Source: Candidatus Anaerobutyricum avicola
GTDB taxonomy: Bacteria; Bacillota; Clostridia; Lachnospirales; Lachnospiraceae
DNA length: 64,000 bases
Assembly (NCBI GenBank): GCA_019113845.1
Contig: DXGQ01000042.1
Coordinates: 62,001-126,000, forward strand
Direction: 5' to 3'
In this document: piece by piece, positions 27,602 to 35,697 of the stretch
How positions within the stretch are numbered: the first letter of the stretch is position 1
How the letters are laid out: each line of letters starts with the position of its first letter
Notes under the pieces: model-generated
What the model saw: only the letters and a program-made list of their open reading frames with translations
What the model was told of the DNA's origin: nothing
Database searches by the model: none
Made by a program: the position numbers and the translations under genes

Positions 27602-28348
27602 ATGGATCAGACAAACAATATTCTGGAGGTCTCCCATCTGATGAAAAGTTTCGGCTCCCATGAGGTGCTCAAGGATATCGACTTTTCTGTGAAGAAGGGA
27701 GACGTCATCTCCATTATCGGCGCTTCCGGCTCCGGTAAATCCACGATGCTTCGCTGTATCAATCTGCTGGAGACGCCGACCGGCGGCAGCATCTATTATC
27801 ACGGCGAAGATATCACCGATCCGAAGATGTCCGTGCCGGCATACCGGGAGAAGGTTGGCATGGTGTTCCAGAGCTTTAACCTGTTTAATAATCTGACCGT
27901 GCTGGAAAACTGTATGATCGGTCCGGAAAAGGTGGCAAAGAAAGATAAGGAGACTGCCCGCAGCCTTGCTATGCAGTTTCTTGAAAAAGTCGGCATGGAG
28001 CAGTTTATCAACGCCAAACCGCGGCAGCTTTCCGGCGGTCAGAAACAGAGGGTGGCAATCGCCAGAGCCCTTGCCATGGAACCGGAGGTTCTGCTTTTTG
28101 ACGAGCCGACATCCGCTCTTGACCCGCAGATGGTCGGCGAGGTGTTAAATGTCATGAGCAAGCTTGCCGAGGAAGGCATGACCATGCTCATCGTGACGCA
28201 CGAGATGGCCTTTGCCAGAGATATTTCCAGCCACATCATTTTCATGGCGGACGGCGTCATTGAGGAAGAAGGCACCAGCGAGGAGATCTTCGGCAATCCG
28301 AAGAAAGAGAAAACAAAAGAATTCCTGAGTCGTTTCAGGAATCTGTGA
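27602..28348 (+). CDS. Polar amino acid ABC transporter ATPase (GlnQ/HisP type)
   Basis: A 248-residue ABC ATPase with Walker A 'GASGSGKST', signature '[16 protein letters not shown]', Walker B '[13 protein letters not shown]' and switch '[10 protein letters not shown]'. It energises the amino acid importer encoded just upstream. The start is adjacent to the permease stop, with GGAAAGGGGAG as ribosome site. Confidence 0.94.
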   Translation: MDQTNNILEVSHLMKSFGSHEVLKDIDFSVKKGDVISIIGASGSGKSTMLRCINLLETPTGGSIYYHGEDITDPKMSVPAYREKVGMVFQSFNLFNNLTVLENCMIGPEKVAKKDKETARSLAMQFLEKVGMEQFINAKPRQLSGGQKQRVAIARALAMEPEVLLFDEPTSALDPQMVGEVLNVMSKLAEEGMTMLIVTHEMAFARDISSHIIFMADGVIEEEGTSEEIFGNPKKEKTKEFLSRFRNL

Positions 28349-28353
28349 TAGAT

Positions 28354-28416
28354 GACGGCGGCGCATCGGTATTTTGTCCGGCAACCATTCCGGCGGTGCG
28401 CTGCCGTTGTTTTTTA
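28354..28416 (+). terminator. Terminator of the amino acid transporter operon
   Basis: ACGGCGGCGCA pairs with TGCGCTGCCGT (one G-U) over a ~32-base loop and is followed by TGTTTTTT. Confidence 0.6.
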
Positions 28417-28425
28417 TTGTATAGG

Positions 28426-28465
28426 AAAAAAGCTGCCGCATCCGTCGATGCCGCAGCTCTTTTTG
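28426..28465. terminator. Second, bidirectional terminator
   Basis: AGCTGCCGCATC and GATGCCGCAGCT form a stem with one mismatch, flanked by an A run on the left and a T run on the right, so it can work on both strands. From here to the end of the feoB fragment (28466-28665) I see no gene. Confidence 0.65.
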
Positions 28466-28665
28466 AAGAGAGAAAAGTATGAAAAAATCTATGACTATCA
28501 AAAACAGCTTTTGCTGTTTTGACGATGTCAGTATACACTATGTTTGTATAATCTGTGTCAAATTTTCCGCACGATATTCTGACGATTGCCGTAAGAATTT
28601 CGTAAGATTTATCGGGTGAGGAAAGATGCCCGGGCGAGGTTTAGCGGAGCTGTGAGAATAAAAAA

Positions 28666-29508
28666 TCATAATAACGTGCTGATAAGGTGAATGAGCATGC
28701 AGCAGAGGATGCCAAGGGAAGTCGGAAGGATGGCGGAGAGAGCGGTCCATCGCCAGCTTCCCGTTTCTTTTCGGATAGTCAGCAGGGTTGTGGAGCAGGG
28801 CCAGTGCATGAGGGAGAAGGCCATCGTGCAGAGCGCAGTGCTCAGGCTCCAGCCGTTGGCGGTAAAGAGCGTTTTCATTTCCATGAGACTTCCCGTCCCG
28901 GAGAGGCTGCCTTCTGCCAGGTAAGTCATGACGATGATGGGAAGGACAATCTCGTTGGCCGGGAATCCGAGGATGAAGGCCAGGAGGATGACGCCGTCAA
29001 GTCCCATGAGTCTCGCGAAAGGGTCCAGAAAATCAGAACAGAGGGCAAGAAGGCTTTCTCCTCCCGCCGTTACATTTGCCAGGAGCCAGAGCAACATGCC
29101 TGCCGGAGCGGCAACAGCGGCAGCCCGACCGAGGACAAACAGCGTGCGCTCCAGGATGGAGCGGAGGATGATCTTTCCAAACTGCGGGCGGCGGTAAGGC
29201 GGCAGTTCCAGCACAAAGGTGGAGGGAGCGCCTTTCAGAACGGTGGCTGACAGCAGGCGGGTCGCAAAAAAGGTGACGGCGATGCCGAAGAGGATGACGC
29301 CCGTAAGCAGAACTGCCGACAGAAGAGAAGCCGAAACAGTTCCCTCTGTCCCCACGAAAAACATGGTGATCAGTGCGATGAGAGTCGGAAATCGTCCGTT
29401 GCACGGTACGAAAGTATTTGTCAGGATGGCGAGCAGCCGTTCCCGCGGCGAGTCGATGATCCGGCAGCCGATGACTCCGGCGGCGTTGCATCCGAACCCC
29501 ATGCACAT
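28666..29508 (-). pseudogene. feoB: FeoB C-terminal fragment (separated by an inserted element)
   Basis: The 280-codon frame starts at the ATG of the conserved FeoB gate motif 'MCMGFGCNAAGVIG' and continues through the second gate and C-terminal membrane helices ('AAPAGMLLWLLANV', 'GFPANEIVLPIIVMTYLAEG', 'CTMAFSLMHWPCSTTL') to a normal end. The rest of FeoB is at 32205-33524. Precise removal of the 2,717-bp insertion would join the parts in frame into about 713 residues, normal for FeoB. As it stands the fragment has no ribosome site of its own. The upstream recombinase gene ends 15 bases before the ATG on the same strand, so reinitiation is conceivable. Confidence 0.88.
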
Positions 29509-29521
29509 GGGCTTCGGGTTA
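29487..29521. other. Left attachment site of the feoB element
   Basis: The crossover dinucleotide is CA on the + strand at 29504-29505, flanked by CATG on each side. On the element side, CATGGGCTTCGGGT (29506-29519) is the 14-base arm; on the feoB side the arm is the imperfect gene sequence. It shares 13 identical bases (CCATGTGCATGGG on the minus strand) with the right site. Confidence 0.8.
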
Positions 29522-29523
29522 TC

Positions 29524-30846
29524 TCAGAAAATGTCCCGGAGCAGGATGGTGATTTCCTCATCTTCCACGTAGATCCTGTCGACGAGGAGCGCCAGGCAGG
29601 CGCGCTGTCCGGAGAGAGGCGGCTGCGTCAGCAGGCGGCGTAGATCTGCGCCGGCAGAAGGAGCGTCTGTTGCCGAAGATTGCTGTGGCGCTGGCGGAGC
29701 CGAAGAACCTTCTGTGTGGAGCTTTTCAAACGGAATCTTGCAGAGGGCATCGATGACACAGGCATCAAGAAGCGTGATCTTCCATTTTTTATTTTGGCAG
29801 CGCGAAGAATCCGGGCCGCTTTTGTCACTGACGGGCGCTTTCCCGCTGCGACAGAAATGCTTGCTGCCGTGGATGGTCCCAACGCAGTGGGCATCTTTCC
29901 TGTCGCGGCCGTGGATTTTTCCGCTGCAGCTGTAGTTCCCGTGTCCTCCGTAGAACCGGGCGCCGCATTTGCCGCAGTACAGAAGACCGGAGAGCAGCGT
30001 CCGGGGAACGAACGGATGTCTTGCCGGAAGGCGGGGGTCCTGTGCGGCGGCCTGTTTTTTTGCGAGAGATTCCCTGCGTTTCCGGAAGATTTCCTGCACT
30101 TCATAGAATAACGATTCCGGTATGATGGGAGTGTGGCAGCCGGGATATGTCTGATTTTGAAACTTTACTTTTCCGATATACACTTCATTTTGGAGTACAT
30201 TTCTTATGAGCGTATCGCTCTTCCAGTTTCCGTATTTGGTCGTATAGTGCGCCTGCATGTAGCGCTGGCAGTCGCAGACAGAATGTCCCTGACGGAACCG
30301 CTCGAAAAGTTCGCGTACCTGTGCGGCTTCCGATTCGTTGACGATGAGGCGGCCGTCCCTGTAATCGTAGCCGGTGGGAGCAGTGGGACCGCCGTGGTAA
30401 TAGCCGTTTTTTGCCCGGGCAAGCCGTCCCATGGTGAAACGCTCGGTGATCTGCTCCTTTTCCAGCTGGGCAAACACTGAGAGCATGCCGATCATTGCGC
30501 GCCCCAGAGGGGTGGAAGTGTCAAAGTTTTCGCAGACGGAGATAAAATCCACCTGTTTTGCAAGAAAATAATCTTCAATGAGCAACAGCGTATCCTTCTG
30601 GCTCCGGGACAGACGGTCCAGCTTGTAGACGATGACGACGTCGTATTCCGGGAGATGGGACAGCATATCCTGCAGTGCCGGACGGCGCAGGGTGCCTCCG
30701 GAGTAGCCGCCATCGGTGTAAATGCGGCCGATGGTGATATCCTTTGCCGCACAGAAGGCGGTGAGGCGGTCGGTCTGCTCCGCGATACTGTAATTTTCTC
30801 TCTGATGTTCTGTGGAGACCCGTACATAGCAGGCGGCGGTAGGCAT
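29524..30846 (-). CDS. Large serine recombinase of the feoB element
   Basis: A 440-residue site-specific recombinase. The N-terminal resolvase domain has the catalytic Ser in 'YVRVSTEHQ', then 'DGGYSGGTLRRPALQDML', 'VIVYKLDRLSRSQKD' and 'GRAMIGMLSVFAQLEKE'. A recombinase domain (about 165-270: 'APTGYDYRDG', 'RNVLQNEVYIGKV') and a zinc ribbon ('CGKCGARFYGG' with later Cys residues) follow. The C-terminus is Ala/Pro/Gln-rich with no obvious long coiled coil. Its stop lies a few bases from the left attachment site. It is expected to integrate and, perhaps with a directionality factor, excise the element. Confidence 0.93.
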   Translation of the reverse strand: MPTAACYVRVSTEHQRENYSIAEQTDRLTAFCAAKDITIGRIYTDGGYSGGTLRRPALQDMLSHLPEYDVVIVYKLDRLSRSQKDTLLLIEDYFLAKQVDFISVCENFDTSTPLGRAMIGMLSVFAQLEKEQITERFTMGRLARAKNGYYHGGPTAPTGYDYRDGRLIVNESEAAQVRELFERFRQGHSVCDCQRYMQAHYTTKYGNWKSDTLIRNVLQNEVYIGKVKFQNQTYPGCHTPIIPESLFYEVQEIFRKRRESLAKKQAAAQDPRLPARHPFVPRTLLSGLLYCGKCGARFYGGHGNYSCSGKIHGRDRKDAHCVGTIHGSKHFCRSGKAPVSDKSGPDSSRCQNKKWKITLLDACVIDALCKIPFEKLHTEGSSAPPAPQQSSATDAPSAGADLRRLLTQPPLSGQRACLALLVDRIYVEDEEITILLRDIF

Positions 30847-31054
30847 GAGAGGTTCCTCCCTGTCAGTAAAATGCAGTGTTCCTTATATGCCTATGTGCTG
30901 TTTTTGCATTTATGTGACAGAGCAGATGTCTGGTATCGGTTACATTTTTCATAAGAATCTGCCTGTGTTTCCGGCTGTCGCGGGAGAGTCGCGCGGACCG
31001 GGAGAGAACCGGGACAACCCTGCCTGCATAAGTATACAGGGAGGGGGGAGCAAT
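30847..31054. promoter_or_regulatory. Divergent intergenic region of the feoB element
   Basis: These 208 bases separate the recombinase (minus) from the lysis genes (plus) and should hold both promoters. Consensus boxes are not clear to me. No repressor gene was found in the element. Confidence 0.4.
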
Positions 31055-31213
31055 ATGAGTAAGGTGATCATCCGGCTGCCGGATCATACGGTGGTAAATC
31101 CGGAAGATATCACAGTCAGACGAAACTGGAAAAGTGAAGAGCTGTACCGGCTGTTGGAGGAAGCGGCGGCCGGGGAAGCTGTGAAGGAGGAAAATGATGC
31201 AGATAAGCAGTAA
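31055..31213 (+). CDS. Small 52-residue protein of the feoB element
   Basis: ATG 31055 follows a GGGAGGGGGGAG ribosome site. The product ('MSKVIIRLPDHTVV' to 'EENDADKQ') is acidic at its C-terminus and has no membrane helix. It overlaps the holin start by 20 bases. In Firmicute prophages small proteins of this size often precede the holin; it could also be a recombination directionality factor for the serine recombinase. Neither role can be shown from sequence alone. Confidence 0.65.
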   Translation: MSKVIIRLPDHTVVNPEDITVRRNWKSEELYRLLEEAAAGEAVKEENDADKQ

Positions 31214-31415
31214 AACAAAAAATTGGCTGAAATGTGCCGGGATCCGCGCGGCGAGAACTGTGGCACAGACGGCGGTGGCGGCGATCGGTACGGCGACCGT
31301 GTTTGCCGAAGTGGATACGGTGATGACCATCTCGACGGCGCTTCTTGCCGGTGTGGTTTCTCTGCTCACGTCGATAGCGGGACTGCCGGAATGTAAGGAG
31401 GAGAGAGATGAGTGA
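31194..31415 (+). CDS. Phage-type holin
   Basis: A 73-residue protein resembling the r1t-like phage holins of Clostridia: 'WLKCAGIRAARTVAQTAV', two hydrophobic helices (about 17-38 and 44-63) and the family-like end 'SLLTSIAGLPECKEE'. It should oligomerise in the membrane and release the endolysin. GAAGGAGG precedes the start (ATG 31194 or 31197). It overlaps the endolysin start by 8 bases. Confidence 0.8.
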   Translation: MMQISSKTKNWLKCAGIRAARTVAQTAVAAIGTATVFAEVDTVMTISTALLAGVVSLLTSIAGLPECKEERDE

Positions 31416-32199
31416 CTATTACCCGGATATTTCTCACCATCATACAGTGGCTGACTGGGCGAAGGTGGAGAAAAACTGTCCGTTTATGATCACAAAAGCG
31501 ACGCAGGGAACTTCGTTTGTGGACAGCGCCATGGCGGGGATCGTAAAACAGTGTGAAAAAAGGGGGATCCCCTACTGGCTGTATGCCTATCTCAATAAGG
31601 GGGACGAACTGGCGCAGGCGAAGTTTCTGGTAAAGACCTGTAAAGATAGGATCGGAAAACATTTCATGGGATATGTGCTGGACGTGGAGGCGGGAAACGC
31701 TGCCTCCGGCGTGCAGAAAGCCATGGATTATCTGAAGACACTTGAGTATAAAATGATGTTGTACACCATGTACGCACAGTATGATAAGTATAAAAATATC
31801 ATCGCCATGCGTCCGGGCAAATGTGCCTGGTGGGAGGCGCGGTATGGGCAAAACAACGGAAAATATGACCCGGATTATCCCTGCCACGTCGGCGCGGATC
31901 TGCATCAGTACACGTCCAATGGTTCCTGTCCGGGTTTTGATGAGAAGGTTGACCTGAACCGGATCACCGGCCAGGGCAAAAAGGAGAAATGGTTTATCAC
32001 CCCGAAAAAGAAACCTCCGAAAGGGATCACAGAGTATCTGCACAATCTGGGAGTGGGTGCGGGGGAGAAAAATATGTCCAGAATCGCAGCGGCAAACTGT
32101 CAGGCGAAAGAAGTGCGAAAAGCGCTGTTTGCTCTGGCGGAAGAAGAGAAGCTGATTCTGCCGACGGATCTGAATCCGTGGGAAGAAACGGAACAGTAA
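31408..32199 (+). CDS. GH25 lysozyme endolysin
   Basis: A 263-residue peptidoglycan muramidase of glycoside hydrolase family 25. Visible motifs are 'YYPDISHHHTVADW' (Asp), 'PFMITKATQGTSFVD', 'GYVLDVEAG' (catalytic D-x-E) and 'WEARYGQNN' with 'DLHQYTSNG'. Residues about 200-263 form a C-terminal region of the kind that binds cell wall. There is no signal peptide, so release would depend on the holin encoded just upstream. The strong GGAGGAGAG site fits high expression. The stop is only 7 bases from the right attachment arm. Confidence 0.92.
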   Translation: MSDYYPDISHHHTVADWAKVEKNCPFMITKATQGTSFVDSAMAGIVKQCEKRGIPYWLYAYLNKGDELAQAKFLVKTCKDRIGKHFMGYVLDVEAGNAASGVQKAMDYLKTLEYKMMLYTMYAQYDKYKNIIAMRPGKCAWWEARYGQNNGKYDPDYPCHVGADLHQYTSNGSCPGFDEKVDLNRITGQGKKEKWFITPKKKPPKGITEYLHNLGVGAGEKNMSRIAAANCQAKEVRKALFALAEEEKLILPTDLNPWEETEQ

Positions 32200-33524
32200 A
32201 CGCGACACCCGAAGCCCATGCACATGGTCAGCGCCTGTTTCCCGCAGGCGCGGCAGCATTGGAAGGGTTTATCTAGATTGTAGGCGATCCGGGGCAGAAA
32301 ACCGATGTCCTCCAGGATAGTAAAAAGAGGAAAGAAGATCGCCATCGGCGGCAGCATGACGGAGACGACCCATGCCAGTACACGGTAAAGTCCCAGAACC
32401 AGAAGGCCGTGCAGCCAGGCGGGGGCGTGGAGCCGGAAAAAGAGGCTGGTCAGGCAGTCCTCGATATAGAACAGTCCGTCAGACAGAAGGGCAGACGGAT
32501 AGTTTGCGCCGCTGATCGTGATCCAGAAGATCACTGCCAGCAACAGAAGCATCAGCGGAAAGCCGGTGATCCGGCTGGTAAGAAGGCGGTCTATCTTAAA
32601 ATCGGTCCTGCGGTAAGAAGGATTTTCCAGGGTGATGACGCCCCGGCAGAGCCTCTCCGCTGTGGAGACGATGGAACTGACGACAGCGTCCTCCCACTGT
32701 CCGGTATCCGGATACTCCCGCAGGAGTTGTTTTTTTGCCAGAGCGAGACCGCGCAGAAGTTCCGGATCCCTGAGAAAATCTTCTCCCAGACTGCCGGATA
32801 ATTCCCGCAGCAGAGAGGAATCCTGATTCAGAAGCCGGAGGCTTAACCAGCGGCTGTCCGGCTGTCCGCCGGTTTTTTCTTCCAGAAGCGGCTCTACCAT
32901 ATGGATGGCGTACTCCATGGCTTCCGGGTAGCGGATCTTAACGGGAGTTGCCGGACAGGAGGAAGCTGTCACCTGATCTAAAGCGTTAAGAAGAGGCGCA
33001 AGCGTCTCTTTTTTGCGGGCGCAGACGCCGATGACCGGAACACCCAGCCGGCGGGACAGGAGAGGCAGGTCCAGCCGAATCTGTTTCTTTTCTGCCTCGT
33101 CCATCAGGTTGACGCAAACGATGACCCGGGAAGAGATCTCCATCGTCTGTAAGACCAGATTCAGATTTCTTTCCAGACAGGTGGCGTCGCAGACGACGAC
33201 AACAGCGTCCGGTTTTCCGAAGCAGAGGAAGTTTCTGGCAATCTCCTCCTCCGCAGAGTGTGCCAGCAGAGAGTACGTGCCGGGAATGTCCACCAGCACG
33301 TAAGAGTTTTCGGAAGAATGACAATACCCCTGCGCGTTCGCCACGGTCTTGCCCGGCCAGTTTCCTGTGTGCTGATTCATGCCGGTCAGAGCGTTGAAAA
33401 TGGTGCTTTTTCCCACGTTTGGATTGCCTGCGAGGGCGATGACCTTATCTTCGGGATGCTGGCGGATGATGTGCAGTCCGGAATCCAGAGCGTGGATGCC
33501 GACAGAACGGTTAGTCAGACCCAT
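32100..33524 (-). pseudogene. feoB: FeoB N-terminal fragment (GTPase and first membrane helices)
   Basis: Residues 1-440 (to 32205) are genuine FeoB, the ferrous iron transporter. The G1 motif is 'GNPNVGKST', G3 'DIPGTYSL' and G4 'NLMDEAEKK', with the helical insertion domain to about residue 270 and then the first membrane helices ('FPLMLLLLAVIFWITISG', 'GLLVLGLYRVLAWVVSVMLPP'). It ends in 'LTMCMGFGC'. The last 34 codons (to 32100) are read into the element antisense to the endolysin gene and are foreign. The start overlaps the feoA stop, with GGAGGA upstream. Without the C-terminal half, transport should be lost. Confidence 0.88.
32205..32236. other. Right attachment site of the feoB element
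   Basis: ACCCGAAGCCCATG (32207-32220) is the element-side arm, CA at 32221-32222 the crossover, and CATGGTCAGCG the feoB side. The element-side arm is the exact reverse complement of the left element arm (29506-29519). Confidence 0.8.
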
Positions 33525-33994
33525 GGCAGTTCCTCCGACGTCTGTGGTTTTTGCTGTTCCCGTCTGTGCCGGCGATGGTTCCGATGGTTTTTGTTGTTTC
33601 TGTCTGTGCCGGCGATGGTTCCGATGGTTTTTGCTGTTTCTGTCTGTGCCGGTGATTGTTCCGATGGTTTGTCTGTGTCAGCACTTTCGCCCGTAATCAG
33701 AATCTGGCGACAGTCTTTGCGGCGCAGAGCGATTACAGCGCCCCGGACAAGATAGGCGGAAGGGTCGCCCAGAGGGCTTCTTCCGATACAGACCACTCTG
33801 GTGCCGGGAATCATGCCAAGGTCCAGAAGACGGCGGCGTATACTGCCGGAGCAAAGAAGAGCGGAGACGGCGGCGTGCCTCCCGGGCGTCATGGCGTCGA
33901 GCGTGTCGGTTTCTGTGCCGGTGCGGCGGGTTCTATGGAAACGGGCGCAATCCGCGCCGCAGTTTTTGTCCCTGTGCCTGAAAAAAGGATACAT
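33515..33994 (-). CDS. feoA: FeoA-like protein with a repeat-derived C-terminal tail
   Basis: A 159-residue protein; FeoA is usually about 75-85. The SH3-like FeoA core covers about residues 35-100 ('HAAVSALLCSGSIRRRLLDL', 'GMIPGTRVVCIGRSPLGDPS', 'YLVRGAVIALRRKDCRQILI'). A ~55-residue tail follows, encoded by a 40-bp tandem repeat. As 40 is not a multiple of 3, successive repeats are read in different frames ('TAKTIGTIAGTDR', then 'NKNHRNHRRHRR'). The tail runs into the feoB start, so the stop overlaps feoB by 10 bases and couples the two. FeoA is thought to interact with FeoB. A GAGGAGG site precedes ATG 33994. Confidence 0.8.
   Translation of the reverse strand: MYPFFRHRDKNCGADCARFHRTRRTGTETDTLDAMTPGRHAAVSALLCSGSIRRRLLDLGMIPGTRVVCIGRSPLGDPSAYLVRGAVIALRRKDCRQILITGESADTDKPSEQSPAQTETAKTIGTIAGTDRNNKNHRNHRRHRREQQKPQTSEELPWV
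33562..33680. repeat. 40-bp tandem repeat at the 3' end of feoA
   Basis: Two nearly identical 40-bp units (33562-33601 and 33602-33641), starting GTCTGTGCCGGCGATGG, are followed by a diverged partial third unit. Only one base differs between the first two, so the expansion is recent. It lies inside the feoA coding tail. Confidence 0.85.
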
Positions 33995-34210
33995 GTTTCT
34001 GCCTCCTCGTAGAAGTTTCCTGTTTTATGATATGATGTCAGGAGAAAAAGGTTAAAATGTCGTGCATGATCGCGGGACAGGTATGCGGCGTTTGTGAACC
34101 AGGGGGATATTTTGGAAACCTGGTGATTACAAAGCCGGTGGATTCATGTATAATAAAAGAAACAATATCACGCCGGCAGATATGGCGGGCAAAAGAAAGG
34201 GGTTTATACT

Positions 34211-34681
34211 ATGGCACAGGAAACGATTACTTTGACGATTGAGAAACAAAAGAATATTGCGCTGATCGCCCATGACAATAAGAAAGAGGAGCTCATTCAG
34301 TGGTGCGATAAGAATCAGGAGATTCTGAAGAAACATTTTCTCTGCGGAACCGGAACCACTGCCCGGCTGATCACAGAGAGAACCTCGCTGCCGGTAAAAG
34401 GATATAACAGTGGTCCGCTGGGCGGAGACCAGCAGATCGGAGCGAAGATCGTGGAAGGAAAGGTAGACTTCCTTATCTTCTTTTCCGACCCGCTGACCGC
34501 ACAGCCGCATGACCCGGACGTCAAGGCGCTTCTCCGTATCGCGCAGGTATATGACATCCCGATCGCCAACAATAAGGCAACGGCAGACTTTATGATTCAT
34601 TCCACCCTGATGGATCAGACGTATGACCATGAAGTGATGAACTTTAAGAAAAATGTAGAGAGACGCGCCAACAAGTTTTAG
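34211..34681 (+). CDS. mgsA: Methylglyoxal synthase
   Basis: A 156-residue enzyme that converts dihydroxyacetone phosphate to methylglyoxal and phosphate, a bypass of lower glycolysis. Motifs: 'IALIAHDNKKEELIQWC', 'CGTGTTARLI', 'GPLGGDQQIGAKI' (catalytic Asp) and 'FFSDPLTAQPHDPDVKALLR'. AAAGGGG lies upstream of ATG; TATAAT at about 34149 may be its -10 box. It stands alone between feoA (divergent) and the convergent DUF4097 gene. Confidence 0.95.
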   Translation: MAQETITLTIEKQKNIALIAHDNKKEELIQWCDKNQEILKKHFLCGTGTTARLITERTSLPVKGYNSGPLGGDQQIGAKIVEGKVDFLIFFSDPLTAQPHDPDVKALLRIAQVYDIPIANNKATADFMIHSTLMDQTYDHEVMNFKKNVERRANKF

Positions 34682-34683
34682 GA

Positions 34684-35697
34684 TTACCGGATCAGGATAT
34701 CTCCGTCGTCACATTCCACAGTGAGGAGATCCTCCGGGGCTGTTCCGGTTCTCTGATAGCTTTGGACGTCCTCGTCCTCATATCCGATGGAAGCGCCGTC
34801 CGGAATATCCCGGTAGACAGAGATCTCTCCGTAGCTGGTCTTTAAGTCAAAGGAGAGGGCAGATTTCTGGCTGCCTTCCAGGCAGAAATCCGCATCCCCG
34901 TAGGAGAGAGTGAACTGACAGTCGCCGTGAAAGACCGTGTTATCGCAGGAGAAGTCTCCGTCCCCGGCGTGAAACGACACATTTTCCAGGGAGGAATCCC
35001 GCACGGAAACGTCTCCGTAGGAAGCGTCGAGATCCATCTGTTTCAGAGTGAGGCCATCCGCCTGGATATCGCCGTCGCCGAGCGTAAAGTTTCCGCTGTC
35101 CGCCTGTACGCCGGAGAGAGTCAGGTCACCGTAGGAAGCTTCCACAGAGAGCTGTCCGGCAGAAAGCCCGGAAAGGTCGATATCGCCGTCGCCGCCGGAG
35201 ATGACCACGGAGGAAAGCATTTTGTCTGCCGGCATCCAGAGAGTCAGCTGGTCAGGTTCCATATGGTTGTCGGAAGTATCAGTGACGACACGGCCGTCGG
35301 CAAGTTCTGCAAGGAAGCTGTAGTCGATGCCGATAAAGAAGCCGGATTCCGCGGAGAGATCTTCCTTAACAGAAAGAACGCCGTTTTCGATATGATACTG
35401 AAACGGATTCTTCCGGTCATTTCCGGAAAGATTGTACGCCAGATAGCAGGCGTCGTCCTCTGACGGAAGGATATGGATATCCATATAGGACACATCAATG
35501 TTCAGACTGTCAAAGTCATCAAGTTTCGTCTTTTCCATCTGATATTCTTTCATGGAGCCGGAAGAAGGCAGGTTCTGCACCCCGGCGGAGGCGAGATCGC
35601 GGATACCTCCGGTACAGGCGCCGATGGCAAAAAGAATGATGCCGAGGACGCAGAGCGCCACTGCCAGCAGTAATGTACGTTTGGAAAGTTTATTCAT
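34684..35697 (-). CDS. DUF4097-type beta-strand repeat protein, membrane anchored
   Basis: A 337-residue protein with one N-terminal membrane helix (about 8-28, 'TLLLAVALCVLGIILFAIGA') and a long region of short repeated beta strands ('ASYGDLTLSGV', 'GDGDIQADGLTL', 'ASYGDVSVRDSSL', 'LSYGDADFCLEG', 'TSYGEISVYR'), the DUF4097 putative-adhesin solenoid. It is translationally coupled to the DUF1700 gene by a 4-base overlap. PadR-DUF1700-DUF4097 clusters are common in Firmicutes, with a presumed envelope-related role; the function is not established. Confidence 0.85.
   Translation of the reverse strand: MNKLSKRTLLLAVALCVLGIILFAIGACTGGIRDLASAGVQNLPSSGSMKEYQMEKTKLDDFDSLNIDVSYMDIHILPSEDDACYLAYNLSGNDRKNPFQYHIENGVLSVKEDLSAESGFFIGIDYSFLAELADGRVVTDTSDNHMEPDQLTLWMPADKMLSSVVISGGDGDIDLSGLSAGQLSVEASYGDLTLSGVQADSGNFTLGDGDIQADGLTLKQMDLDASYGDVSVRDSSLENVSFHAGDGDFSCDNTVFHGDCQFTLSYGDADFCLEGSQKSALSFDLKTSYGEISVYRDIPDGASIGYEDEDVQSYQRTGTAPEDLLTVECDDGDILIR

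Larger units (their letters stand above)
29505..32221. mobile_element. 2,717-bp serine-recombinase element inserted in feoB
   Basis: The element lies between two 13-bp direct repeats inside the FeoB motif M-C-M-G-F-G-C. It holds four genes: a large serine recombinase (minus strand), a 52-residue protein, a holin and a GH25 endolysin (plus strand), filling it almost edge to edge. Joining the two element ends gives ACCCGAAGCCCATG-TG-CATGGGCTTCGGGT on the feoB strand, a perfect 14-bp inverted repeat around a 2-base crossover, as expected of a serine integrase attP. Joining the gene ends restores feoB. It has no phage structural, replication or conjugation genes. Confidence 0.85.

Noticed and set aside
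30845-31213. 122-codon plus-strand frame at the left of the lysis genes
   Set aside because: The strong ribosome site selects ATG 31055, and the upstream part covers the intergenic promoter region; only the 52-residue protein is kept.
33562-33680. Possible CRISPR-like repeat
   Set aside because: The 40-bp units are directly adjacent without spacers; it is a simple tandem repeat within feoA.
34057-34242. 61-codon frame upstream of mgsA
   Set aside because: It overlaps the mgsA start in another frame and lies over its promoter; no ribosome site.
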